Shown here: positions 45,674 through 55,093 of the stretch, piece after piece
Layout of the letters: each line of letters begins with the position of its first letter
Position numbering within the stretch: position 1 is the first letter of the stretch
From: Litoreibacter arenae DSM 19593
GTDB lineage: Bacteria; Pseudomonadota; Alphaproteobacteria; Rhodobacterales; Rhodobacteraceae
Length of the DNA: 64,000 nucleotides
Direction of reading: 5' to 3'
NCBI RefSeq assembly: GCF_000442275.2
Contig: NZ_KE557314.1
Location: 961,085-1,025,084, forward strand
Position numbers and translations under genes: made by a program
Notes under the pieces: model-generated
What the model was told of the DNA's origin: nothing
Database searches by the model: none
Seen by the model: only the letters and a program-made list of their open reading frames with translations

Positions 45674-48478
45674 ATGGCGTATCAGGCAAGGCCCCGCGAT
45701 CCGTTTCTGGACAGCGACATGCAGGCAGCAATTGAAAAGCGGGGCAAAGAGCTGTTCGGCCTCGCGCTGCTGGCCGTTGGTGTGCTGCTGACCATGCTGT
45801 TGCTTTCCTACGTGCCGGAAGACCCTAGCTGGATGTCCGCGACGGACGAGCCTGCGCAAAACTGGCTGGGCCGCTTCGGTGCGTACCTTGCCAGCCCGCT
45901 TTTCATCATCGTGGGTTTCGGCGCTTGGGCCATCCCCTTTGTCGCTGTGATCTGGGGCCTGCGTTTTATCATGCACCGTGGTGAAGACCGGGCGGTGAGC
46001 CGTCTTATTTTCGCGCCTCTCGCTGTTGCTCTGGCTTCGGTCTACGCGTCTACCCATGTGCCCGTCAGCGAATGGACCCACTCCTTCGGGCTTGGTGGAT
46101 TGTTCGGTGACACGGTTCTGGGAGCGATCCTTGGCGTCGCCCCGATCAGCGCAACCTTTGGCCTAAAAGTCTTGGCCTTCATCGTGTTCTTCGGCCTGCT
46201 GTTCCTATCCCTGTTCGTGCTGGGATTCGACCGCGAAGAGATCAAAGCCGTTGTAAGGTTCATGTTTGTTGGCGTGATCCTGACATATGCCAGTATCATG
46301 AAATTGCTTGGCTCTACCGGAAAGGGCGCCGTCTACGCGGCCGTCAAAGCCAATGAGCTTCGCGTGCAACGGAAGGAAGCGCGGCTTAGCGCGGCGGAGC
46401 AAAGATACGACGATGATGCGCCGATCGCCGGTCCACCCTTGCGCCGCACGCCGGTTGTTCATTCCCCGCAACCTGCCGTAGAGCCTCAGATCGAGATCGA
46501 ACAACCCGCCGCGAAGCCAAGCCTGCTGGCGCGACTGCCCGGCTTGAAGCCGCGTGAGCCGGAGCCGGAATACTACGACGAGCCCGCTGTTATCCATGAC
46601 GACTTCGATCCCGATGACCGCATCAAGTCGAAGATTTCCGATGTGATCAAGAACCGTGCCCGCCGCAAAAAGCCTCTGGAATACACCGACGAGCCTGCCT
46701 TGCGGCCAGAGCCGCAACTGACCCGTGGGCGTGGCCCCGATCCGCTCCGCGTCGAGCCGGTTCTGCGTGCCGCGCCGGAAGAGCCCCAATACCAGGACGT
46801 TGACGAAGACGAACTGATCGAGCCTATGCCAGCCCCGATCCAGAGCCGCGTGAACGCGCCGCTGACGAAGCCGGTCGTGCAGCAACCCGCGCGCAAACCT
46901 GTCACGCCTTCCAAACGCGCAGTCGCCGAGGCGCAGCCAGCGTTGCAATTTGAGGATAACGCCAGCGATTTCGAGTTGCCGCCGCTGAACCTGCTGACCA
47001 GCCCCACCACGGTGACGCGTCATGTCCTGTCAGATGAAGCACTGGAAGAAAACGCGCGCATGTTGGAGGCCGTTTTGGACGACTATGGCGTGAAGGGTGA
47101 AATCGTCTCGGTCCGCCCCGGCCCAGTGGTCACAATGTACGAACTGGAGCCCGCGCCCGGACTTAAGGCATCCCGCGTCATCGGGTTGTCGGACGACATC
47201 GCGCGCTCCATGTCTGCGCTGTCCGCACGGGTCTCGACCGTTCCCGGACGCACGGTGATCGGCATCGAGCTTCCGAACGAGAAGCGCGAGATGGTCGTGC
47301 TGCGCGAGATCCTGTCGGCCCGCGACTTTGGCGACGGCAACCAGAAACTACCACTGGCGCTCGGCAAGGATATCGGCGGCGATCCCATCGTGGCCAACCT
47401 TGCCAAGATGCCCCACCTGCTGATTGCGGGGACGACCGGTTCAGGCAAATCCGTGGCGATCAACACCATGATCCTGTCGCTGCTCTACAAGCTGACGCCC
47501 GAGGAATGCCGCCTGATCATGATTGACCCTAAAATGCTGGAACTCAGCGTTTATGACGGCATCCCGCACCTGCTTTCCCCCGTTGTGACCGACCCTAAAA
47601 AGGCGGTCGTGGCCCTGAAATGGACCGTGGGCGAGATGGAGGAGCGCTATCGCAAGATGTCCAAAATGGGCGTTCGCAATATCGACGGCTACAATTCCCG
47701 CGTGAAGGACGCGCTGGCGAAGGGCGAAATGTTCTCCCGCACGGTTCAGACCGGATTTGACGACGAGACCGGCGAGCCGATCTTCGAGACCGAGGAATTC
47801 CAGCCCGAATCCATGCCCTATATCGTTGTTATCGTCGACGAGATGGCCGACCTGATGATGGTCGCCGGCAAGGAGATCGAGGCCTGCATCCAGCGTCTGG
47901 CACAAATGGCGCGGGCGTCGGGCATCCACCTTATCATGGCGACGCAACGCCCGTCCGTTGATGTCATCACCGGCACGATCAAAGCCAACTTCCCGACCCG
48001 CATTTCCTTCCAGGTCACGTCGAAAATCGACTCGCGGACGATTCTGGGCGAGATGGGTGCGGAGCAGCTGCTGGGCATGGGTGACATGCTCTACATGGCT
48101 GGCGGCTCCAAAATTACCCGTATTCACGGGCCATTCGTGTCCGACGAAGAAGTCGAGGAGATCGTCAATCACCTCAAGTCGTTTGGCCCGCCGTCCTATA
48201 TGTCTGGCGTGGTCGAAGGGCCGGATGACGAGAAATCCAGCGACATCGACATGGTGCTTGGCCTAGGCGGTAACACGGATGGCGAAGACGCGCTCTATGA
48301 CACCGCCGTGCAGATCGTGCTGAAAGACCGCAAATGCTCCACCTCTTACATCCAGCGCAAGCTGGCCATCGGTTATAACAAGGCTGCGCGTTTGGTCGAG
48401 CAGATGGAGGAAGAGGGCGTCGTCTCGGGTGCCAACCACGTTGGTAAGCGTGAGATTCTCGTGCCGGAACAGCACTAG
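45674..48478 (+). CDS. ftsK: DNA translocase FtsK
   Basis: A 934-residue septum-associated translocase that clears and resolves the chromosome terminus. Four hydrophobic segments span ~27-200 ([20 protein letters not shown] is the first). A Pro/Glu-rich linker runs ~230-430. The motor has Walker [17 protein letters not shown] near 586, [20 protein letters not shown] near 716 and [20 protein letters not shown] near 756. The C-terminal gamma winged helix ([20 protein letters not shown]) would read KOPS-like sites. GAGGAAG precedes the ATG. It ends before a terminator, with lolA next. Confidence 0.96.
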   Translation: MAYQARPRDPFLDSDMQAAIEKRGKELFGLALLAVGVLLTMLLLSYVPEDPSWMSATDEPAQNWLGRFGAYLASPLFIIVGFGAWAIPFVAVIWGLRFIMHRGEDRAVSRLIFAPLAVALASVYASTHVPVSEWTHSFGLGGLFGDTVLGAILGVAPISATFGLKVLAFIVFFGLLFLSLFVLGFDREEIKAVVRFMFVGVILTYASIMKLLGSTGKGAVYAAVKANELRVQRKEARLSAAEQRYDDDAPIAGPPLRRTPVVHSPQPAVEPQIEIEQPAAKPSLLARLPGLKPREPEPEYYDEPAVIHDDFDPDDRIKSKISDVIKNRARRKKPLEYTDEPALRPEPQLTRGRGPDPLRVEPVLRAAPEEPQYQDVDEDELIEPMPAPIQSRVNAPLTKPVVQQPARKPVTPSKRAVAEAQPALQFEDNASDFELPPLNLLTSPTTVTRHVLSDEALEENARMLEAVLDDYGVKGEIVSVRPGPVVTMYELEPAPGLKASRVIGLSDDIARSMSALSARVSTVPGRTVIGIELPNEKREMVVLREILSARDFGDGNQKLPLALGKDIGGDPIVANLAKMPHLLIAGTTGSGKSVAINTMILSLLYKLTPEECRLIMIDPKMLELSVYDGIPHLLSPVVTDPKKAVVALKWTVGEMEERYRKMSKMGVRNIDGYNSRVKDALAKGEMFSRTVQTGFDDETGEPIFETEEFQPESMPYIVVIVDEMADLMMVAGKEIEACIQRLAQMARASGIHLIMATQRPSVDVITGTIKANFPTRISFQVTSKIDSRTILGEMGAEQLLGMGDMLYMAGGSKITRIHGPFVSDEEVEEIVNHLKSFGPPSYMSGVVEGPDDEKSSDIDMVLGLGGNTDGEDALYDTAVQIVLKDRKCSTSYIQRKLAIGYNKAARLVEQMEEEGVVSGANHVGKREILVPEQH

Positions 48479-48517
48479 CAAAGCGCGGGATTGCGCCATA
48501 TGTCAGCTTCGTGAAGG

Positions 48518-48545
48518 GCCGAGGGTTTAATCCTTCGGCCTTTTG
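48518..48545 (+). terminator. Rho-independent terminator of ftsK
   Basis: GGCCGAGGG pairs with CCTTCGGCC across TTTAAT, with one G-T wobble, followed by TTTT. Confidence 0.75.
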
Positions 48546-48559
48546 CTTATCTTGAGGGA

Positions 48560-49165
48560 ATGATGATGAAACACCTGATCCTTGCCCCCATCCTGTCGCT
48601 CGCTTTGGCGGTGCCAGCTATGGCTGAGAAGATTTCGCTTGCGCAAATCTCCAATTATCTCAACAGCTTCCAGACAGCGAAAGGGGAGTTTACGCAGATC
48701 AACGAAGATGGCTCGGTGACGACCGGAGAGATTCTGATCAAACGCCCCGGACGGGTGCGTTTCGATTATGCCCCGCCTGATGACAGCCTTGTCATCGCAG
48801 GCGGCAGTCAGGTTGCAGTGTTTGATCCCAAATCAAACGTCCCGCCAGAGCAATTCCCGCTGAGCCGCACGCCCTTGAACCTGATTCTTGCCAGAAACGT
48901 GGATTTTAGCCGCTCCAATATGGTTGTCGCCCATCGTGACGATGGCACGGCGACGATTGTGAAGGTGCAGGACCCGCAGCATCCGGAATACGGCAACATC
49001 CAGCTGAAATTTACCGCGAATCCTGTTGAGTTGCGTCAGTGGATCATCACCAATGACGCCGGCGGCCAAACCACGGTCATCCTCGGGGATCTGCAAAAAG
49101 GTGTGCAGATCGGCGCACGTCCGTTCAACATCCCGCAGGAAATTCAGGCGCGGGGGCTGAACTAG
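48560..49165 (+). CDS. lolA: Outer-membrane lipoprotein carrier LolA
   Basis: A protein of about 200 residues with a signal peptide (KHLILAPILSLALAVPAMA, cleavage near A22|EK). The mature sequence follows the LolA fold: ISNYLNSFQTAKGEFTQINE, GEILIKRPGRVRFDYAPPD and LRQWIITNDAGGQTTVILGD. LolA ferries lipoproteins through the periplasm from LolCDE to the outer membrane. Three in-frame ATGs lie together (48560, 48563, 48566); GAGGG spacing favours the second or third. It sits after ftsK as in relatives. Confidence 0.92.
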   Translation: MMMKHLILAPILSLALAVPAMAEKISLAQISNYLNSFQTAKGEFTQINEDGSVTTGEILIKRPGRVRFDYAPPDDSLVIAGGSQVAVFDPKSNVPPEQFPLSRTPLNLILARNVDFSRSNMVVAHRDDGTATIVKVQDPQHPEYGNIQLKFTANPVELRQWIITNDAGGQTTVILGDLQKGVQIGARPFNIPQEIQARGLN

Positions 49166-49170
49166 TCCCT

Positions 49171-49755
49171 TTAGGCCTTGCCACAGCTGATCAACTGATA
49201 GCGATACATTTCCGAGCGGTCGGCGACCGCTTGGGATACCCTGAGCAGCCATGATTTGCTGTTGTAGGAGCCGCGTGCGAAGCCCGTCCGGCCCTCGTGA
49301 TACGCCAGATACTGGCTTCGGGCGTCATATTTCGAGATGCCCAAACGCTCCGTGCTGCCGTGCATATACCAGCCCATGAAGTCCACGGCGTCGCGGAAGT
49401 CATTCCGCTTGGACCTATGGCGCTTTTGGTCCACCTGGTACTCTTTCCAAGTTGCGTCCAACGCTTGGCTGAACCCGTAGGCAGAGCTTTGCCGGCCCAT
49501 GGGAATCACGCCAATCGCATAGCGGAACGGCGTGCGGGCGTCAGAGACAAACTTGCTCTCCTGATGGATCGTCGCCATTTGCACATGGACCGGCACGCCC
49601 CATTTGCGCTCCACCGCCTTCATGTCTTTCAACCAGTTCGCGCGCTGCGATACGATCGAACATGCATTGTCGAGGTTACTCGGGGCGTTGCCACCCCCGC
49701 CGCCACATGCGGAAACGAGAAGAACAAACGCTAAAGCGGTGTATGTCTTTTTCAT
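49171..49755 (-). CDS. Lytic transglycosylase-like lipoprotein
   Basis: A protein of 194 residues from the ATG at 49755. The signal TYTALAFVLLVSAC has a lipobox LVSAC (Cys ~17) followed by a Gly run, so it is a lipoprotein. The SLT-like region includes MATIHQESKFVSDARTPF (putative catalytic Glu in HQES), MGRQSSAYGFSQALDATWKEYQ and FMGWYMH. Together these match the transglycosylase SLT family that cleaves the glycan strands of peptidoglycan. It faces lolA with 5 bases between stops. Confidence 0.85.
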   Translation of the reverse strand: MKKTYTALAFVLLVSACGGGGGNAPSNLDNACSIVSQRANWLKDMKAVERKWGVPVHVQMATIHQESKFVSDARTPFRYAIGVIPMGRQSSAYGFSQALDATWKEYQVDQKRHRSKRNDFRDAVDFMGWYMHGSTERLGISKYDARSQYLAYHEGRTGFARGSYNSKSWLLRVSQAVADRSEMYRYQLISCGKA

Positions 49756-49851
49756 GGTACCTGCTTGCCTGCTTTTTCGGGCTTTTTGCCTCTTTGCTCT
49801 GGGCAAGTTTAGCGCAAATTCCGGCTCAGGCAAACTGCGCAATGCCGCAGG

Positions 49852-50733
49852 TTACACCAAAAATGCCAATGTCAGCGGAATATAGACTACCGCCAGCAGG
49901 GTAGACACGACGACAAGCCCTGCGACGGCATCACTATCGGCCTCATACTTGACCGAAAGCAGGTAGGACGTCACCGCAACGGGCGTGGAAATCTGGAGAA
50001 TCAGCACTGCGAAAGGCACGGCGGGCAGGGCGAACCAGATACCCGCCGCGACCGCCGCCGCAATGCATATGGCCGCCTTCGCGAGCGACGCGATAACGGC
50101 TTTCGTTACGCCGCGCGGCTGGAGGCGGGCGACCGCGACACCAAGAGTAATCAACATCAACGGAATCGCCATCTGGCCAATCAACTCGATAGCGTTCGTC
50201 AAGAATCGCGGCGTTTCCCAGTCCATGACCAAAAAGACTGCGCCCAATACGGTCGCGCCGACCAAGGGTTCCTTCACGACTTTCGTGATCGACCCGCCGC
50301 CCGACACCAGCCAGATGCCAAAGGTGAAGGAATAGATCGCCATAATCGCAAAAATCACAACTGCGTAGCCAAGGCCCTCGTCGCCGAACGCAAACAGGGC
50401 AAGCGGTAGGCCAAGGTTACCCGTGTTGCCGAAGATAAGCGGGGCAAGATAGGTGCGCACGTCCATGCCTGCGAGTTTTACCAGCAGAAAGCACCCAATA
50501 GTTACAAGGCCGTAGGCCGCAATCGCGGCCAGTGACACGGTGGTCAGCGCGTCTGGTGCAATGTTTGTTCGCATGAGTGCCACAAAGATCAGGCACGGCA
50601 CAGAAAGGGTCATTGCAAGCCTTGTCACGAACTCGATTCTGTAGTCAAAGCCCAGCTTAACCCAGGCGAACCCGATGCTCGCGAGAATGAAGACCGGAGC
50701 CACGATCTCCAAAACCGTTAAAATCAAGTTCAC
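49852..50733 (-). CDS. AEC-family (auxin efflux carrier-like) transporter
   Basis: A 293-residue inner-membrane carrier from GTG at 50733 (AGGGAA in front). Ten hydrophobic segments run through the sequence, starting LILTVLEIVAPVFILASIGF. The broken-helix region FGNTGNLGLPLALFAFGDEG near 100 is typical of AEC/BASS-type folds. Bacterial members move malonate, malate or other small organic acids; the substrate here is not evident. The start region overlaps the upstream leader of hspQ on the other strand. Confidence 0.9.
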   Translation of the reverse strand: MNLILTVLEIVAPVFILASIGFAWVKLGFDYRIEFVTRLAMTLSVPCLIFVALMRTNIAPDALTTVSLAAIAAYGLVTIGCFLLVKLAGMDVRTYLAPLIFGNTGNLGLPLALFAFGDEGLGYAVVIFAIMAIYSFTFGIWLVSGGGSITKVVKEPLVGATVLGAVFLVMDWETPRFLTNAIELIGQMAIPLMLITLGVAVARLQPRGVTKAVIASLAKAAICIAAAVAAGIWFALPAVPFAVLILQISTPVAVTSYLLSVKYEADSDAVAGLVVVSTLLAVVYIPLTLAFLV

Positions 50734-50818
50734 AGACTGTTTCCCTGAAAATCGCTGTCCGTTTGTGGACAAACCACCCGTCGAGGGTCTATCTACGAGG
50801 GGTAAAGGTTGCAATGTT

Positions 50819-51148
50819 ATGCTTAAAACTCAGGCAAAATTCACGCTCGGCCAGATTGTCCGGCACAAGAAACACCCCTTCCGTGGGGTCATTTTTGACG
50901 TGGATGCAGAGTTTGCCAACTCCGACGAATGGTATGACAACATTCCTGTAGAGAGTCGCCCGAGCAAGGATCAACCTTTCTACCACCTGCTCGCCGAGAA
51001 CGATGACAGCTACTATGTCGCCTATGTGTCCGAGCAGAACCTGACCCCCGACATGACTGGGGAGCCCATTCATCATCCCGACCTCAGCGCCATGTTTGGC
51101 GACTACGACGGCCGCGGCAAGTATCCGCTGCAATTCGACTTCAACTAG
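50819..51148 (+). CDS. hspQ: Heat-shock protein HspQ
   Basis: A 109-residue HspQ/YccV-type protein from the ATG at 50819. Motifs are FTLGQIVRHKKHPFRGVIFD near 8-27, YHLLAENDDSYYVAYVSEQN near 60-79 and YPLQFDFN at the end. HspQ promotes degradation of DnaA variants and acts as a Lon specificity enhancer in enterobacteria. The stand-alone Lon-N protein encoded at ~41 kb is an interesting parallel. The stop overlaps the convergent gamma-glutamyltransferase gene by 4 bases. Confidence 0.93.
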   Translation: MLKTQAKFTLGQIVRHKKHPFRGVIFDVDAEFANSDEWYDNIPVESRPSKDQPFYHLLAENDDSYYVAYVSEQNLTPDMTGEPIHHPDLSAMFGDYDGRGKYPLQFDFN

Positions 51149-52725
51149 TACCCGAGTGCGCAGCCGTCTTTTCGCGGGTCCGATGCCCCGTGTAACACGC
51201 CGTTCTTGCGGTCGATGAAGATCGCCTGCGCCCCGCCGATGGGGCCTTCGGGGACGGATACCTTGTGGCCCATATCGGCCAATTCCTGCCGGACGGCGTC
51301 GGAGTAGCCACGCTCCACCTTCATGTCGCCTGAATCGCTGAAGCTGCGCGGGGCGTCGATCGCCGCTTGGGGGTGCATGTCGAAATCGACCATATTCGAC
51401 ACGAAACGCGCGTGGCCGTTTGGCTGATACGCACCGCCCATGACGCCGAACGGCATAACGACCTCGCCGTCCTGGCGCAGCATACCGGGAATGATTGTGT
51501 GCATTGGCCGCTTGCCACCGGCCGCCTCGTTCGGGTGATCTTCTTCCAGCGTAAAACCTGCGCCACGGTTCTGGAACAGAATGCCGAATTTGTCCGAAGC
51601 GATGCCGGTGCCAAAGCTGTGGAAAATGGAATATATCAGCGAAACCGACATCAGGTCCTTGTCCACCACCGTGATGTAGACCGTGTCCTTGTGCACCTGC
51701 TCGGATAGTTTGGCGGGATTGGCCATCGCCTTTTTGGGGTCGATCAGGTTTGCCAGATGCGCGGCGGTCTGCGGGTCCAGCATGTGCTCCATCCGGCTCA
51801 TGTGGTCCGGGTCGGCGATAAATCGGTTGCGTGCGTCATAGGCCAGCTTGGCCACCTCGGCCTCGATATGTGCCCGCTGTGCGCCGAACGGGTCAATTGA
51901 TGGCAGGTCGAACTGTGCGAGCATATTGTTCATCAAGATCGCCGTCGCGCCTTGCCCGTTGGGCGGATGCTCGATCAGTTCCGTTCCCTTGTAGCTGCCC
52001 GACACAGGTTGGGTGTATTCGCAGGAGGTGTTGGCGAAGTCATCGAGTGTGTGGGTGCCGCCTGCGGCTTGGAGGGACGTGACCATGTCCTCGGCCACTT
52101 CGCCTTCGTAGAAACCGTTGCGCCCAAACTCTGAGATGCGCCGCAACACCTCGGCCTGCTCGGGGGAGCGGAAGACCTGTCCGGCCTGCGGTGCCGCGCC
52201 GTTCATGAGGTAATACTTGGCCGCTGGCCCTTTTAGTGCTTCGGCTGCCAGCTTCCAGTCAAACGCGGTTCGGGGGCTGACCGGAACGCCTGCTTCGGCG
52301 TAGTAAATCGACGGGGCCAGAACGGCCTTCAACCCCAGTTTTCCGTGGTCTTTGCTGAGTTTACAGAACGCGTCGATCGCGCCGGGAAGGGTTGCCGCGT
52401 CTGCGGTGTTGACCGGCATGGAGGTTAATCCCTTCGCGCGCATATCTGCCGCCGAAAGCCCTGCGGGTGCGCGGCCCGAGCCATTCAGGGCGATGACATC
52501 TTTGTCTCCGGGTTTGTGCAACAGCACAAAGCAGTCGCCCCCGATGCCGGTCATTTGAGGTTCGCAAAACCCAAGTAAAACAGCGCCCGCGATAGCTGCA
52601 TCCACTGCGTTTCCGCCAGCTTCGAGCATTTGAACTGCGACCTTTGCAGCGAGCGGATGGGACGTGGCGCACATGCCGTTGGTTGCAAATACGGTAGAAC
52701 GGCCGGGCTGGTGAAAGTCGCGCAT
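51145..52725 (-). CDS. ggt: Gamma-glutamyltransferase family protein
   Basis: A 526-residue Ntn-hydrolase of the GGT/cephalosporin-acylase family. The N-terminal part has GGNAVDAAIAGAVLLGFCEP and MTGIGGDCFVLLHKPG. The autocatalytic nucleophile Thr lies in VHKDTVYITVVDKDLMSVSL near 350-369, and FGVMGGAYQPNGHARFVSNM is close to the C-terminal glutamate-binding region. There is no signal peptide, so it is probably cytoplasmic, unlike the periplasmic E. coli enzyme. The substrate could be glutathione or a gamma-glutamyl amide. The gene faces hspQ. Confidence 0.9.
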   Translation of the reverse strand: MRDFHQPGRSTVFATNGMCATSHPLAAKVAVQMLEAGGNAVDAAIAGAVLLGFCEPQMTGIGGDCFVLLHKPGDKDVIALNGSGRAPAGLSAADMRAKGLTSMPVNTADAATLPGAIDAFCKLSKDHGKLGLKAVLAPSIYYAEAGVPVSPRTAFDWKLAAEALKGPAAKYYLMNGAAPQAGQVFRSPEQAEVLRRISEFGRNGFYEGEVAEDMVTSLQAAGGTHTLDDFANTSCEYTQPVSGSYKGTELIEHPPNGQGATAILMNNMLAQFDLPSIDPFGAQRAHIEAEVAKLAYDARNRFIADPDHMSRMEHMLDPQTAAHLANLIDPKKAMANPAKLSEQVHKDTVYITVVDKDLMSVSLIYSIFHSFGTGIASDKFGILFQNRGAGFTLEEDHPNEAAGGKRPMHTIIPGMLRQDGEVVMPFGVMGGAYQPNGHARFVSNMVDFDMHPQAAIDAPRSFSDSGDMKVERGYSDAVRQELADMGHKVSVPEGPIGGAQAIFIDRKNGVLHGASDPRKDGCALGY

Positions 52726-52822
52726 TGTGCTTTGGTCCCCTGTATCAATGCGCCAGAGGATAGGGTGCGGGGCGCGGATGTCTATCAGATTGATGCGTTG
52801 GAAAAGGGTGCAGCAGCGAGTC

Positions 52823-52868
52823 CTCGGCGTCGCGCATCTGGGTGGGGGCTGATAGACGCGACGCCGAG
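52823..52868. repeat. 12-base perfect inverted repeat downstream of rbaW
   Basis: CTCGGCGTCGCG (52823-52834) and CGCGACGCCGAG (52857-52868) are perfect complements separated by 22 bases. The gap lies between the rbaW stop and the ggt start. Only a weak T-rich stretch (CCCTTTTCC on the minus strand) follows, so it could be a poor terminator of rbaVW or a protein-binding dyad in front of ggt. Confidence 0.6.
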
Positions 52869-52953
52869 TGAAGCTGTTCAGCTACAGTTTCTGAGTGACG
52901 TCTAATTGCGGCGGCGCGACGGAGAAGATCGGCCATTTCGGCGTATTTTTCGT

Positions 52954-52997
52954 GTCGGCATTGCGTCGGCTTTATGTCGGCTTTGTGTCGGGCATCT
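52954..52997. repeat. 11-base tandem repeat across the rbaW stop codon
   Basis: Four GTCGG units start at 52954, 52965, 52976 and 52987, each 11 bases apart; the second and third units read GTCGGCTTTAT and GTCGGCTTTGT. The stop codon (52972-52974, read on the minus strand) lies in the middle. Eleven is not a multiple of three, so gain or loss of a unit would change the last residues of the protein. Confidence 0.65.
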
Positions 52998-53478
52998 TGT
53001 CCGGCTCTTCGCGCGCGGTTGGAATCTGGACGCAGAAGATGTTTTTCGATCCCGAGCGGCGATACTCCATATGCGACGACAGACTGCGGATGAAAAACCA
53101 GCCGAACCCGCCTTCCGGCAGATCGTCGACTTCCATGGGGATATCCACCAAACCGGTTTCCGGAGGGTTCAGCCCCGGCATTGGCAATCCGTAATCGCGC
53201 GTCTCGACCGAGATCATGTCGTCGGTGCACAGCACGGAGACGGTCACGTCGCCAAGGTTGGATTCCTGATACCCGTGTTCGGTGATGTTGTTCAGTACCT
53301 CGGCCAAAACGATTTCTGTGCTGATGATCCCATGGGATTGCGACGGAAATTCGCTTTGAAGGCGTCGCATGATTTCCAGAATTGTGTCGCGCACCGAGAT
53401 CGGGTCGGCGTTTATCGTGTCCTCAAAATGAAGACGCGGCGCGCCGAAGTTGCGGGGCTGTCGGGCCAAGTTGCTCAC
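52972..53478 (-). CDS. rbaW: Anti-sigma-type HATPase (RbaW/RsbW-like)
   Basis: A 168-residue serine-kinase-like HATPase. The N box is AEVLNNITEHGY near 61-72 and the G-box region EGGFGWFFIRSL near 124-135 is complete, so ATP binding is expected. It starts at GTG overlapping the STAS gene stop (GTGA). RbaW of Rhodobacter capsulatus is the anti-sigma factor in a partner-switching system that affects gene transfer agent production and stationary-phase survival; the arrangement with RbaV matches. The phosphatase RbaY and any sigma factor are not adjacent. The name is by analogy and context. Confidence 0.83.
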   Translation of the reverse strand: MSNLARQPRNFGAPRLHFEDTINADPISVRDTILEIMRRLQSEFPSQSHGIISTEIVLAEVLNNITEHGYQESNLGDVTVSVLCTDDMISVETRDYGLPMPGLNPPETGLVDIPMEVDDLPEGGFGWFFIRSLSSHMEYRRSGSKNIFCVQIPTAREEPDKMPDTKPT

Positions 53479-53828
53479 GCAGCATCCGCGCCTTCAGGGC
53501 CGTCTTGCGTCAGAGCGCGATCCAATTGCTCGTGAACGATGAAAACCTTGTCCATGCGGGTGAGGCGAAACACCTTGTCGACCGCAGGAGCCAGCCCGCA
53601 AATTTCCAGCTTGCGCCCGCCCAGGGATTTGAGCGCGGCGACCATTGCGCCCAGACCGCTGCTGTCCATGAAGCTGACCGGCGCAAGGTCCATGACCACG
53701 CGCCCGCCATGCGCGGCGGTTGCATCCCTGAACCCGTCCTTGAAATGGACCGCGCTTGCAGCGTCGATCCGTTCTGCCGTGACTGTCAGGACAAGGACCC
53801 CGTCCGCGGTTTCAGTTGCTTGCATCAT
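53475..53828 (-). CDS. rbaV: STAS anti-anti-sigma factor (RbaV-like)
   Basis: A 117-residue STAS-domain protein. The phosphorylatable Ser lies in VSFMDSSGLGAMVAALK near 52-68, the universal SpoIIAA/RsbV motif. It is co-translated with the HATPase gene (4-base overlap), and AGGAG precedes the ATG. In partner switching the unphosphorylated STAS protein binds the HATPase and releases its sigma factor. In Rhodobacter capsulatus RbaV influences gene transfer agent release; the same may hold here, but no GTA genes are in this window. Confidence 0.87.
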   Translation of the reverse strand: MMQATETADGVLVLTVTAERIDAASAVHFKDGFRDATAAHGGRVVMDLAPVSFMDSSGLGAMVAALKSLGGRKLEICGLAPAVDKVFRLTRMDKVFIVHEQLDRALTQDGPEGADAA

Positions 53829-53926
53829 GGTCTGTACTCCTGATCTTTTCCCTGTCTTGGGCTAGACGGCAAAGGTTACCATTCGGTATGCAGTCGGGTG
53901 TCCCTATCTGGAAAAGGCGTTTCAAA

Positions 53927-55093
53927 ATGTCCGTATTTATCACTGGCGCAAGCCGCACCCCGATGGGTGGTTTTCAAGGCGAATTGGGCAGTGTCGATGC
54001 GCCCAGCCTTGGTGGCGTTGCAATCAAAGCGGCGCTGGAGCAATCGGGCCTCGCCACCGTGGACGAGTTGCTGATGGGCTGCGTTCTGCCCGCCGGGCAG
54101 GGGCAGGCACCCGCGCGGCAGGCCGGGTTCGCGGCGGGTTTAGGCGAAGAGGTTCCGGCCACGACGCTTAACAAGATGTGCGGCTCGGGGATGCGGGCCG
54201 CGATGATGGCGTTTGACCAACTGGCGCTGGGCCATGTGCAAACCATGGTCGCGGGCGGCATGGAGAGCATGACCAACGCGCCCTACCTGCTGCCGAAAAT
54301 GCGCGGCGGGGCGCGGATCGGGCATCAGGCGGTGCAGGATTCGATGTTCCTCGACGGGTTGGAAGACGCCTATGACAAGGGCCGCCTGATGGGCACCTTT
54401 GCCGAGGATTGCGCCGAGGCGTTCCAGTTCACCCGCGAGGCGCAGGACGATTATGCCCTGCGGTCCCTGTCCAACGCGCTGGCGGCGCAGAAAAGTGACG
54501 CCTTCGCGTCGGAAATTGCGGCGGTCGAGGTGCAGGGCCGCAAGCCTTACACGGTGTCGCAGGACGAACAACCCGGCAACGCCCGGCCAGAGAAAATCCC
54601 CCAACTTAGACCCGCATTTCGGGAGGGTGGCACAGTCACGGCGGCGAATTCCTCGTCAATTTCCGACGGGGCGGCGGCGCTGGTCATGGCGTCCGAGGCG
54701 GGTGTGAAAGCCCATGGCCTGACGCCCCGCGCCCGTGTGGTCGGTCATGCCAGCCACGCGCAGGCGCCGGGGCTGTTTACGACCGCGCCGGTTCCGGCGG
54801 CGAAGAAGCTGCTGGAGCGCATCGGGTGGGACGTCGCGGATGTCGACCTTTGGGAGGTGAACGAAGCCTTCGCGGTGGTGCCTATGGCGTTCATGCATGA
54901 AATGGGGCTGGAGCGGGATATCGTGAACGTCAACGGCGGCGCGTGTGCCTTGGGCCACCCGATTGGCGCGTCGGGCGCGCGGATCATGGTCACCTTGCTG
55001 AATGCGCTGGAAACCCGTGGCCTCAAGCGTGGCGTCGCGGCGATCTGCATCGGCGGCGGCGAAGGCACCGCGATTGCGATAGAGCGGGTCTGA
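53927..55093 (+). CDS. Acetyl-CoA C-acyltransferase (thiolase)
   Basis: A 388-residue thiolase from the ATG at 53927. The acyl-accepting Cys is in NKMCGSGMRAAMMAFDQL near 85, and the second catalytic Cys is in CIGGGEGTAIAIERV at the end. NVNGGACALGHPIGASGARI near 345 carries the active-site His. Thiolases either cleave 3-ketoacyl-CoA (beta-oxidation) or condense acetyl-CoA; the direction is not fixed by sequence. It leads a rightward run and adjoins the GAF gene with no gap. A FadB partner is not nearby. Confidence 0.92.
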   Translation: MSVFITGASRTPMGGFQGELGSVDAPSLGGVAIKAALEQSGLATVDELLMGCVLPAGQGQAPARQAGFAAGLGEEVPATTLNKMCGSGMRAAMMAFDQLALGHVQTMVAGGMESMTNAPYLLPKMRGGARIGHQAVQDSMFLDGLEDAYDKGRLMGTFAEDCAEAFQFTREAQDDYALRSLSNALAAQKSDAFASEIAAVEVQGRKPYTVSQDEQPGNARPEKIPQLRPAFREGGTVTAANSSSISDGAAALVMASEAGVKAHGLTPRARVVGHASHAQAPGLFTTAPVPAAKKLLERIGWDVADVDLWEVNEAFAVVPMAFMHEMGLERDIVNVNGGACALGHPIGASGARIMVTLLNALETRGLKRGVAAICIGGGEGTAIAIERV

